DNA of 22,455 bases from NCBI GenBank assembly GCA_002491605.1, contig DKWG01000071.1, forward strand, positions 1 to 22,455. The letters run 5' to 3'. Position 1 is the stretch's first letter. Every line of letters begins with the position of its first letter. The position numbers and the translations under genes are program-made. Positions 1-6,779 of the stretch are shown here, in pieces. The DNA comes from Ruminococcus sp. UBA7158 (GTDB lineage Bacteria; Bacillota; Clostridia; Oscillospirales; Ruminococcaceae). The notes beneath the pieces were generated by a model. The model ran no database searches. It saw only the letters and a program-made list of their open reading frames with translations, and was not told where the DNA came from.

Positions 1-19
1 CAACTATTGACATAGAGCC

Positions 20-52
20 AAAATTAAGCGGCAGGGATTGCCCTTGCCGCTT
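20..52 (-). terminator. Intrinsic terminator after the GH43-like gene
   Basis: Read on the minus strand, an 8-bp stem (AAGCGGCA with TGCCGCTT) is extended by GGG/CCC around a CAAT loop and followed by AATTTT. It lies 17 bases beyond the stop of the GH43-like gene and should end that transcript. The T tract is short, so termination may be partial. Confidence 0.75.
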
Positions 53-68
53 ATTCATTTCTATTTCA

Positions 69-1856
69 TCAATTCTCACCGTTAGTAACAATATTAAGCA
101 TCGGCGCATTGACACCGCTTTCCTTTGAGCAAACGGCTATTTTTTGACCTCCCTCAGCCTCGCAAATTGCAAAAGCAACGTTCTTTGTTCCCGGCTCAAG
201 GGACTTTATCAGCTTTGTGACGTCGATATTGATCTCATAGCCCAAATCGGTGCTCGAAGCTGTTGCAAACTCATCGGAGACTGCTGTTGTGCCGTCTATG
301 TCATCGGGATTGTAGATAACTTTAGGCATATTGTCCCAGCTGACGTCTCTTGGGTCGACAAAATCGCCCTCGTTTCCCGAGCTGTTGCCCTCATACCATT
401 CTGTGTCAGCCAAAGCGACTATAATGCGGTTTGTCTTGCTGTCACCACCGAAATTATCGTTGAAGATAATCGAAAGCGTTGCGCTTTCAACCTCATCGGG
501 GTTAAACTTTGCAAGATTGTATTTCAAAAATCCTATGCTGCATTTTTGAGCCGAGTCTACCTTAAGCTCTTCGCCGAAAAGCCCCGCATCCGAAGCGGTG
601 CTTCTCCGAAGCTGAATGTAGCCCTTTGAGCCATAGTTTAGAGAGTGTTCCTTTGAACCCAAGACCGCCATAGAGTCCTCTCGGGGCTTTTTGCCCTCGA
701 CCTCCTTCGGCACAAATCCCTCACGCTGTTCATGGGCAAACCTGTGCAGCTCCTCGCCGTCAAACGGAACTACTATAACCTTACTTCCGTGGCTGTCGCG
801 ACCGCCTTCCTGCTCTTTCGGAACGTCTATAACGGAAAACGTCATCGCTGTGACAACACCGTCCTCAATATAGACATTGGGACGCTCAATTTTGTTCCAG
901 TGGTTAACCGTTCCGTCGGTATATCTCAAGAAGTCCGTATCCGGCTGATATGCCGAGCCGTCGTTGAGCTTCCAGCCGTCGATACCGTTTTCGGAGGTGA
1001 GGTAGTAAGCGTTTCTTGAATCCCACTTGTTGACGGTTACATGATATAGCCCGTCGCTGTACCACATAACGGCGTCCTCGATGCACTCAGTCGGCATTCC
1101 TCTGACCTGACCCCATATATTTCTTGTCTGAATCTCGTACTCACCCATAAGGTCGTCGGAAATTGCTATATCGCCTGTGCGGTTGATTATTTCATACTTT
1201 CCGTCAGGACGTGCTATCAGGCAGGTGTTCGACTGCCAGTAGCCCTCGTTTACCTTCAGCTGACCGATATTCTTCCACGGACCGTCTAAACTGTCGGAAA
1301 CAAAAACGTCTCCGCCTCTTGTCTCGCTGACTATTATGGCGTACTTTCCGTGCGGATCATTTTTGTGAAGCTCCAACGGCCAGACGTTGTGACCCTTTCC
1401 TCCCTGGTCGTCCGGCCAGAGAAGACCCTTTTCGGTATACGGTCCGTAAAGGTTGTCGCTGACGGCATAAACGGCATTCGAGCCGAACCAGCCGCCATGA
1501 CCGTTTGCTTCATCCCAGCGGCTTGCGAACATATAGTATTTTCCGGACTTCTTGTCCTTGAGGATTTTTCCGTCCCAGTAGCAGTATTGTGAATTGCTTT
1601 TGTCCTCAAGACCGTTGCCCTGATCCCTTGCGCCGACTCCTGAACCCCAGCAGTCGGTTGTGAGCTTGTCAACTATCGGCATAGGCTGAACGCAGTCCAT
1701 AAACTGACTTACTGTCGCTTTTTTATCGTCATTCTTAACACTATCCTGCTTTTCGGATGGCTTTTTTGAAAACAGTACCGCCAACACCGCAGCAGCCACT
1801 GCAACAACTATTATCGAAAGGAAGATTATTATCTTTTTGCTTTTGGACACCTGCAT
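69..1856 (-). CDS. Membrane-anchored GH43-like five-bladed propeller glycosidase with C-terminal carbohydrate-binding-like domain
   Basis: The predicted protein has about 595 residues. An N-terminal lysine-rich stretch and one hydrophobic segment (about residues 8-29, no lipobox) suggest an uncleaved signal anchor with the enzyme outside the cell. Residues of about 40-370 read like a GH43/GH32-clan beta-propeller: an early YWDGKILKD blade with a candidate catalytic Asp, repeated YAVSDNLYGPY and VFVSDSLDGPW blade motifs, and a later ECIEDAVMWY segment that may hold the acid Glu. The last 190 residues look like a jelly-roll module of the CBM96/DUF7594 kind and end in a PMLNIVT strand. Substrate is not readable; plant cell-wall side chains are a guess. 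The start is uncertain: ATG at 1856 is only 2 bases from GGGAGG, whereas GTG at 1850 is 8 bases away; a TTG at 1889 is also in frame. It lies downstream of fhs with no clear promoter of its own. Confidence 0.75.
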   Translation of the reverse strand: MQVSKSKKIIIFLSIIVVAVAAAVLAVLFSKKPSEKQDSVKNDDKKATVSQFMDCVQPMPIVDKLTTDCWGSGVGARDQGNGLEDKSNSQYCYWDGKILKDKKSGKYYMFASRWDEANGHGGWFGSNAVYAVSDNLYGPYTEKGLLWPDDQGGKGHNVWPLELHKNDPHGKYAIIVSETRGGDVFVSDSLDGPWKNIGQLKVNEGYWQSNTCLIARPDGKYEIINRTGDIAISDDLMGEYEIQTRNIWGQVRGMPTECIEDAVMWYSDGLYHVTVNKWDSRNAYYLTSENGIDGWKLNDGSAYQPDTDFLRYTDGTVNHWNKIERPNVYIEDGVVTAMTFSVIDVPKEQEGGRDSHGSKVIVVPFDGEELHRFAHEQREGFVPKEVEGKKPREDSMAVLGSKEHSLNYGSKGYIQLRRSTASDAGLFGEELKVDSAQKCSIGFLKYNLAKFNPDEVESATLSIIFNDNFGGDSKTNRIIVALADTEWYEGNSSGNEGDFVDPRDVSWDNMPKVIYNPDDIDGTTAVSDEFATASSTDLGYEINIDVTKLIKSLEPGTKNVAFAICEAEGGQKIAVCSKESGVNAPMLNIVTNGEN

Positions 1857-1875
1857 TACCTCCCAATTTAAAGCA

Positions 1876-1906
1876 GAGCCTCCCTGCAATTGTGCAAAGG
1901 AGGCTC
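1876..1906 (-). other. Inverted repeat between fhs and the GH43-like gene
   Basis: On the minus strand GAGCCTCC pairs perfectly with GGAGGCTC, with a further TGCA/TGCA pairing inside. Only TTTAAATT follows, so it is at best a weak terminator for fhs. The CCTCC arm could also pair with the GGGAGG ribosome-binding site of the GH43-like gene just downstream, so it may act on translation instead. The role is unresolved. Confidence 0.5.
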
Positions 1907-1922
1907 ACTTACTGTAAAAAAA

Positions 1923-3602
1923 TCAGAACAATCCTGTTATAACGCCGTTTGAATCAACGTCTATTTTTTCAGCGGCAGGAACCTTGGGAAGTCCCGGCAT
2001 TGTCATAATATCGCCTGTCAAAACGACGACAAATCCTGCGCCTGCTGATACCTTAACGTTCTTAACTGTTACCTTGAAGCCTTCGGGTGCGCCGAGCTTT
2101 GTCGGGTCGTCAGAGAAGGAGTACTGAGTTTTTGCTATGCACACAGGCACTGAGCCGAAGCCTAAGTCGGTCAGCTTATTAAGCTCCTTCTTTGCAGCAG
2201 GAAGGTATGTTACGCCGTCGCCGCCGTAGACCTTTTTAACAACTGCTTCAATCTTTTCTTCAAGGCTCATGTTATCCTCATATGAGAATGTAAAGTGAGG
2301 TGTTTCCTCCTCGCAAAGTCTGACGACCTCACGGGCAAGCTCCGTGCCTCCCTCGCCGCCCTTTGCCCAAACGTCTGAAAGGACAACGTTAACGCCCAAG
2401 TCACGGCACTTTTCAATGACAAGCTCAACCTCGGCATCTGTATCAGTCGGGAAGCGGTTTACAGCTACTACCGACGGCAAGCCGTATACATTCTTGATAT
2501 TTGAAACGTGTCTTAAGAGGTTGGGAAGTCCCTTTTCAAGTGCGGAAAGGTTTTCGCTGCCGAGCTCGGTTTTTGCAAGACCGCCGTGCATCTTAAGAGC
2601 TCTTACCGTTGCGACTATAACTACAGCAGACGGTGTAAGTCCTGCCATGCGACACTTTATGTCCAAGAACTTTTCAGCGCCCAAATCAGCTCCGAAGCCT
2701 GCTTCTGTAACGGCATAGTCGCCCAGCTTCATTGCAAGCTTTGTTGCGAGGATTGAATTACAGCCATGAGCGATGTTTGCAAAAGGTCCGCCGTGGACTA
2801 AAGCCGGGGTGTGCTCAAGGGTCTGAACAAGGTTTGGCTTTAAAGCGTCCTTCAAAAGAGCCGCCATTGCGCCTACAGCCTTTAAGTCGCCTGCTGTTAC
2901 AGGCTTTTCATCATAAGTGTAGCCGACGATTATTCTTGAAAGTCTTGCCTTTAAGTCATCAATAGAGCTTGAAAGGCAGAAAACAGCCATTATTTCGCTT
3001 GCAACAGTGATATCGTAGCCGTCCTCACGGGGAGTGCCGTTGACACGTCCTCCGACGCCGTCGACAACAAAGCGAAGCTGGCGGTCGTTCATATCAACGC
3101 AGCGCTTCCATGTTATTCTTCTCGGGTCAATGTTGAGGCTGTTGCCCTGATAGATGTGGTTGTCTATCATAGCTGCCAAAAGGTTATTTGCCGCTCCTAT
3201 TGCGTGGAAGTCACCTGTGAAGTGAAGGTTTATGTCCTCCATCGGAACAACCTGAGCGTATCCGCCACCGGCAGCACCGCCCTTGATGCCAAAGACAGGT
3301 CCTAAGGATGGCTCTCTCAATGCAACAACAGGTTTTTTGCCTATCTTTCTCAAACCGTCTGCAAGACCTATAGTTGTTGTTGTCTTGCCTTCGCCGGCAG
3401 GAGTCGGGGTGATTGCTGTTACAAGAACAAGCTTGCCGTTTTCTTTGTTCACTTCATTGAGCAAAGAAAGGTCTACCTTTGCTTTATACTTTCCGTACTG
3501 TTCAAGATACTTATCGTCTATACCGGCTGTTTTTGCTATCTCGGTTATAGGCGACATCTCAATCGACTGCGCTATATCAATATCGGATTTATAGCTTGCC
3601 AT
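1923..3602 (-). CDS. fhs: Formate--tetrahydrofolate ligase
   Basis: This enzyme makes 10-formyl-tetrahydrofolate from formate, tetrahydrofolate and ATP in the cytoplasm, supplying purine formylation and, in acetogens, the methyl branch of the Wood-Ljungdahl pathway. The 559-residue length fits the family. The P-loop variant PTPAGEGKTTT lies at about residues 66-76, followed by the family blocks EPSLGPVFGIKGGAAGGGY and INLHFTGDFHAI, and later GGPFANIAHGCNS. The ATG at 3602 is preceded by AAAGGA about 11 bases upstream. It is the last gene of the run formate channel, glyA, fhs, with 75 bases between glyA and fhs and no promoter seen there, so it should be controlled by the ZTP riboswitch at 5640-5722. 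The sequence looks complete and normal. Confidence 0.98.
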   Translation of the reverse strand: MASYKSDIDIAQSIEMSPITEIAKTAGIDDKYLEQYGKYKAKVDLSLLNEVNKENGKLVLVTAITPTPAGEGKTTTTIGLADGLRKIGKKPVVALREPSLGPVFGIKGGAAGGGYAQVVPMEDINLHFTGDFHAIGAANNLLAAMIDNHIYQGNSLNIDPRRITWKRCVDMNDRQLRFVVDGVGGRVNGTPREDGYDITVASEIMAVFCLSSSIDDLKARLSRIIVGYTYDEKPVTAGDLKAVGAMAALLKDALKPNLVQTLEHTPALVHGGPFANIAHGCNSILATKLAMKLGDYAVTEAGFGADLGAEKFLDIKCRMAGLTPSAVVIVATVRALKMHGGLAKTELGSENLSALEKGLPNLLRHVSNIKNVYGLPSVVAVNRFPTDTDAEVELVIEKCRDLGVNVVLSDVWAKGGEGGTELAREVVRLCEEETPHFTFSYEDNMSLEEKIEAVVKKVYGGDGVTYLPAAKKELNKLTDLGFGSVPVCIAKTQYSFSDDPTKLGAPEGFKVTVKNVKVSAGAGFVVVLTGDIMTMPGLPKVPAAEKIDVDSNGVITGLF

Positions 3603-3677
3603 AATTAACTATTCCTTTCCATTCCATGTAAATAGATAATCTAAACTAATTGTAAATCAAACGGATGCTTTAAAGCC

Positions 3678-4916
3678 TTATCCTTCGTATATCGGGAACT
3701 TCTCGCAGAGAGCTATAACCTCATTGGTGATTCTTTCCTTGTTGCCCTCGAAGTCCTTGATTATATCGCATATCCAGCCTGCAATGAGCTTCATTTCCTC
3801 TTCCTTGAAGCCTCTTGAGGTGACAGCAGGAGTTCCGACTCTTAAGCCGCTGGTGATAAACGGACTTTCGGGGTCGTTGGGTATAGCGTTTTTATTTGCG
3901 GTGATGTGAACCTCATCGAGTCTTCTTTCAAGCTCCTTACCTGTAACGCCTGTTCCCCTTAAATCAAGGAGCATCAGATGATTATCAGTTCCGCCTGAAA
4001 CAAGGTTTATTCCACCTGCCATAAGCTCGCTTGCCAAAACCTGAGCGTTTTTAACTATCTGACGCTGATAATCCTTGAACTCGTCTGTCAAAGCTTCACC
4101 GAATGCTACTGCCTTGGCGGCGATGATGTGCATAAGCGGTCCGCCCTGAGTTCCCGGGAATATTGCCTTGTCGATAGCCTTGGCGTATTCCTCGCGGCAA
4201 AGGATAAGTCCGCCTCTCGGTCCGCGGAGGGTCTTATGAGTGGTAGTTGTAACAACGTCTGCATAGGGAACGGGGCTCGGATGAACGCCTGCGGCTACAA
4301 GACCTGCAATATGAGCCATGTCGACCATCAAGTATGCTCCGACCTTATCTGCAATCTCACGGAATCTCTTGAAGTCAATTACTCTCGGATAAGCCGAAGC
4401 ACCGGCTAAAATGAGCTTGGGCTTGCACTCAAGAGCCAAACGCTCAACCTCGTCGTAGTCGATAGTCTGAGTGTCGTCCGATACACCGTAGGGTACTATT
4501 TTAAAGTACTTACCCGAAATGTTTACCGGTGAGCCGTGTGAAAGATGTCCGCCGTGGGCAAGGCTCATAGACAAAACTGTGTCTCCGGGCTGCAAAAGGG
4601 CAAAGAATACAGCTAAGTTTGCGTTTGCACCGCAGTGGGGCTGAACGTTTGCGTGCTCAGCTCCGAAAAGCTTTTTAGCACGCTCTCTTGCGATTTCCTC
4701 AACCTCGTCGACATAAACGCATCCGCCGTAGTAGCGCTTTGAAGGGTAGCCCTCGGCGTATTTATTGGTTAAAACGCCTCCGGCAGCCGTTAATACACCC
4801 TCGGACACAATGTTTTCAGATGCAATAAGCTCAATGTTGTGGCGCTGACGGTTAAGCTCACGCTCACACGAAGCAGCAACCTCCGGGTCGAAATTCTTAA
4901 GATTTTCAAAAAACAT
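3678..4916 (-). CDS. glyA: Serine hydroxymethyltransferase
   Basis: A PLP enzyme that converts serine plus tetrahydrofolate to glycine plus 5,10-methylene-tetrahydrofolate. The 412-residue length is typical. The PLP-binding lysine is K228 in TTTTHKTLRGPRGG, and the substrate-binding loop YAEGYPSKRYYGG is at about 53-65. One small oddity is VQPHCGANAN at about 91-100, where most bacterial enzymes have a Ser and a Gln in place of this Cys and the first Asn. The ATG at 4916 has AAAGGAG 9 bases upstream. It sits between the formate channel gene (48-base gap) and fhs (75-base gap) on the same strand, so the three genes form a one-carbon operon. Confidence 0.98.
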   Translation of the reverse strand: MFFENLKNFDPEVAASCERELNRQRHNIELIASENIVSEGVLTAAGGVLTNKYAEGYPSKRYYGGCVYVDEVEEIARERAKKLFGAEHANVQPHCGANANLAVFFALLQPGDTVLSMSLAHGGHLSHGSPVNISGKYFKIVPYGVSDDTQTIDYDEVERLALECKPKLILAGASAYPRVIDFKRFREIADKVGAYLMVDMAHIAGLVAAGVHPSPVPYADVVTTTTHKTLRGPRGGLILCREEYAKAIDKAIFPGTQGGPLMHIIAAKAVAFGEALTDEFKDYQRQIVKNAQVLASELMAGGINLVSGGTDNHLMLLDLRGTGVTGKELERRLDEVHITANKNAIPNDPESPFITSGLRVGTPAVTSRGFKEEEMKLIAGWICDIIKDFEGNKERITNEVIALCEKFPIYEG

Positions 4917-4964
4917 ACTCTTACTCTCCTTTAATTTTTGATTATTTATGTACCATTTAGTATT

Positions 4965-5579
4965 TTATTTTTGCTTCGGCTGCGAAAGTCTCATTAAATA
5001 TGCTATCGCCATTGCGCCGACAGTGTTGCCCAATATGACAGCGACGATAAACGCCAAATACTTCATGCTTATCATGCCTGCCGCCGAGAAATAAAACATA
5101 TCTGCAATTGAATGCTCAAAGCCGCTCAGTATAAAAACAGGTATGCAGAAAAGTATTCCGAGAGGACTTTTAGCGTCCTTATAGATTTTTACCGCTACAT
5201 ACATGAGTATTCCGCACATTGCTCCCAGTATCATCGCTTTTACAAAGCCCTGCTCGAGCTTAGCCGTGCATGATATAACGGCGGACTCGGAAACTGCCGG
5301 CTTTACATATTTAATGAGCATTCCGAAAAGCGTTGCACCGAAGAAGTTGCCCAAAATTCCGATTCCGAGCTGAGCAAGCGAACCAAGGTCGAACTTTTCA
5401 GCTAAATAGCCGATTTTTCCGGTGTAAAGATACATTCCCAAATAGCATATGCTCAAAAGAGCAACAGAAAACATTACAGCACCGACATACTTATTGTCGC
5501 AGCTCAAGTATACAGCTCCTCCGATTCCAACCATAATGCCTGAGCAAATACCGCTGAAAAAGCATTTTGACAAATTCAC
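4965..5579 (-). CDS. Formate/nitrite transporter (FNT) family channel, short form
   Basis: A hydrophobic protein with about six membrane segments, related to the FocA/NirC pentameric anion channels. The family motif GFEHSIADMFYF near residue 155 carries the central pore histidine (H156 from the chosen start), and LAQLGIGILGNFFGATLFG matches the third-helix region. At about 204 residues it is shorter than the usual 250-290, mainly at the N-terminus. The longest reading frame begins with TTG at 5612, but that codon lies inside the T tract of the riboswitch terminator, so initiation there is unlikely; GTG at 5579 has GGGG 9 bases upstream and is preferred, with GTG at 5585 as an alternative. Being first in the operon with glyA and fhs suggests formate uptake for 10-formyl-THF synthesis; formate export or nitrite transport cannot be excluded. 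Confidence 0.88.
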   Translation of the reverse strand: MNLSKCFFSGICSGIMVGIGGAVYLSCDNKYVGAVMFSVALLSICYLGMYLYTGKIGYLAEKFDLGSLAQLGIGILGNFFGATLFGMLIKYVKPAVSESAVISCTAKLEQGFVKAMILGAMCGILMYVAVKIYKDAKSPLGILFCIPVFILSGFEHSIADMFYFSAAGMISMKYLAFIVAVILGNTVGAMAIAYLMRLSQPKQK

Positions 5580-5610
5580 AGCCACAAACCCCAATCTATT
5601 TTTTAGATAC

Positions 5611-5653
5611 AAAAAACGGCAGACTACCCCAAGATATTCAGGATAGCTCTGCC
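5611..5653 (-). terminator. Riboswitch expression-platform terminator
   Basis: On the minus strand GGCAGAGCUAUCC pairs with GGGGUAGUCUGCC (one bulged G and a U-G pair), followed by G and six T residues at 5616-5611. The 5' arm overlaps the conserved GGGCA of the ZTP aptamer, so aptamer and terminator are mutually exclusive. This predicts that ZTP turns the operon on. Confidence 0.9.
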
Positions 5654-5722
5654 CAGACGGTCGACAACTAAATAATTCCCGCTTCCTTTGTGTTTAATCA
5701 CATACCGTCAGTTGCGAGAACT
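5640..5722 (-). promoter_or_regulatory. ZTP (pfl motif) riboswitch controlling the FNT-glyA-fhs operon
   Basis: On the minus strand the aptamer can be read directly: P1 pairs CAACU (5713-5709) with AGUUG (5669-5665); P2 is UGUG/CACA; then comes the purine-rich AAGGAAGCGGG; the conserved 3' element is CCGUCUGGGCA (5660-5650). GACGG after P1 pairs with CCGUC, whereas the family consensus has GGCGG with CCGCC, so the change from G-C to A-U keeps pairing. Class knowledge: this motif binds ZTP/ZMP, which accumulate when 10-formyl-THF is short, and occurs upstream of fhs, glyA, purH and formate genes. The UGGGCA end is reused by the terminator at 5611-5653, so ligand binding should permit transcription. 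Confidence 0.93.
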
Positions 5723-5732
5723 TGCTATATTC

Positions 5733-5761
5733 AGTATAACATTTCAGCGTTTGTGTGTCAA
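5733..5761 (-). promoter_or_regulatory. Sigma-A promoter of the riboswitch/one-carbon operon
   Basis: The -35 TTGACA (5761-5756) and -10 TATACT (5738-5733) are separated by exactly 17 bases, with TG one base before the -10 (extended -10). Transcription should start near 5726, just upstream of the ZTP aptamer. Confidence 0.85.
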
Positions 5762-5830
5762 CATATTTTTGATTTAAATAATCGTGCATTTTGAAGGTGT
5801 TTTTAATGCAAAAGTGCTATGGGATTCTGC

Positions 5831-5853
5831 AATAAAGCGAAATCGTTTCTCGC
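5831..5853 (-). terminator. Possible weak terminator after the flavoprotein gene
   Basis: On the minus strand GCGA(G)AA pairs with TTTCGC around an ACGA loop and is followed by TTTATT, a few bases beyond the stop codon. The stem is short and has a bulge, so this is tentative. The rest of 5762-5856 shows nothing recognisable. Confidence 0.45.
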
Positions 5854-5856
5854 CTG

Positions 5857-6570
5857 TTATTTCCACGGTCTCACTTTTCCAATCCATCCCTGCTCAGACC
5901 AATACCTTACGTCAAGGTATTCCGGGTCATTTTTATGGAGCGTTATCACCATTCGGCAGACAAAGAACTTAGCTTTTGTAATCAGACCTGTGTGCGCCGG
6001 CTTTGTGTAGTCTATTCGCAAAAACCTTTGCGAGAGTCTTTTCACTTTTCTCGTCAGCTCTGACCGCTTCTTTTTGGATAGCCTTTCCCATATGATATCG
6101 CCCATGAGTGCGCCGCTGAACACTCCGATTTTTGATATTCCCCACCAAGATAAGCTGTGCTTGATATCACCGGCAGCAGATTTTGCCCCTGTGCCCAAAC
6201 ACTGCGTTATAACCACTGCCCGTTTTCCGAACATCTCGGGAGCAGGACGGTGAGGCATCCAGCGGTAAGCAAAATGGTCTAAAAGCGCTTTCATCGCGCC
6301 TGTAGTGTGAAACACATATGCAGGGGATGTCATTACAATTAAATCCGCTTCCAGAAGCGATTTTTCTATTCTTTTTATGTACTCGGCATCCTTGCAGGCA
6401 CCCTCGCCTTTTACTATGCAGCTTACACAGCCGTTGCAGAAGTTAGGACAATCCTTCGGGAGATAATACTCAGTAATGCTCGCTTTACCCCTGAAATCGG
6501 ATAAGAACACTTCTTTCAGCCGATAGGTTACACCGTGCTTTTCCGTTCCGTTTATGACCGTAATGTTCAT
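5857..6570 (-). CDS. Flavodoxin-fold NAD(P)H-dependent FMN reductase / iron-sulfur flavoprotein-like oxidoreductase
   Basis: A 237-residue protein with a flavodoxin-like start (MNITVINGTEKHGVTYRL, FMN phosphate region) and the family segment ADLIVMTSPAYVFHTTGAMKALLDHF at about 76-100. A cysteine cluster at C45, C48, C51 and C59 has the C-x2-C-x2-C-x7-C spacing typical of iron-sulfur flavoproteins that hold a compact [4Fe-4S] cluster beside FMN; C41 is extra. The C-terminal 80 residues are basic and not recognised. It probably moves electrons between a reduced carrier and an unknown acceptor. ATG 6570 has AGAGGTG 6 bases upstream. It has its own promoter (6641-6669), divergent from the ABC transporter operon; a link to drug or quinone detoxification is only a guess. 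Confidence 0.8.
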   Translation of the reverse strand: MNITVINGTEKHGVTYRLKEVFLSDFRGKASITEYYLPKDCPNFCNGCVSCIVKGEGACKDAEYIKRIEKSLLEADLIVMTSPAYVFHTTGAMKALLDHFAYRWMPHRPAPEMFGKRAVVITQCLGTGAKSAAGDIKHSLSWWGISKIGVFSGALMGDIIWERLSKKKRSELTRKVKRLSQRFLRIDYTKPAHTGLITKAKFFVCRMVITLHKNDPEYLDVRYWSEQGWIGKVRPWK

Positions 6571-6640
6571 TTTCGCACCTCTTTTAAGCGTTTAATCCGC
6601 TCGGCAGCATTTTCATACGTCGGTTCGCTCAATGCTTTAT

Positions 6641-6669
6641 AATATATCACCGCATAGCAGCAATGTCAA
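6641..6669 (-). promoter_or_regulatory. Promoter of the flavoprotein gene
   Basis: On the minus strand TTGACA (6669-6664) and TATATT (6646-6641) are 17 bases apart. The start would be near 6634, giving a leader of about 63 bases. Confidence 0.75.
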
Positions 6670-6673
6670 TAAA

Positions 6674-6697
6674 CGCTTTAAATCGAGCCGCAAAGCG
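6674..6697. promoter_or_regulatory. Inverted repeat between divergent promoters, possible operator
   Basis: CGCTTT and AAAGCG are separated by 12 bases and lie between the -35 boxes of the two divergent promoters. Position suggests a shared regulator site, but the arms are short and only one copy is seen. Confidence 0.3.
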
Positions 6698-6718
6698 AAT
6701 TATACAGCAAACCGGCTA

Positions 6719-6747
6719 TTGATTTATGTAATTCATTATGGTAGAAT
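6719..6747 (+). promoter_or_regulatory. Promoter of the ABC exporter operon
   Basis: TTGATT (6719-6724) and TAGAAT (6742-6747) are 17 bases apart, with TG one base before the -10 (extended -10). The leader to the ATG at 6780 is short (about 25 bases). Confidence 0.7.
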
Positions 6748-6779
6748 GGCTTTGAATCGCATAGAAAGGACAATTAATT

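Noticed and set aside
5784..6010. Short plus-strand frames after the riboswitch promoter
   Set aside because: They overlap the end of the flavoprotein gene, lack ribosome-binding sites and resemble nothing known.
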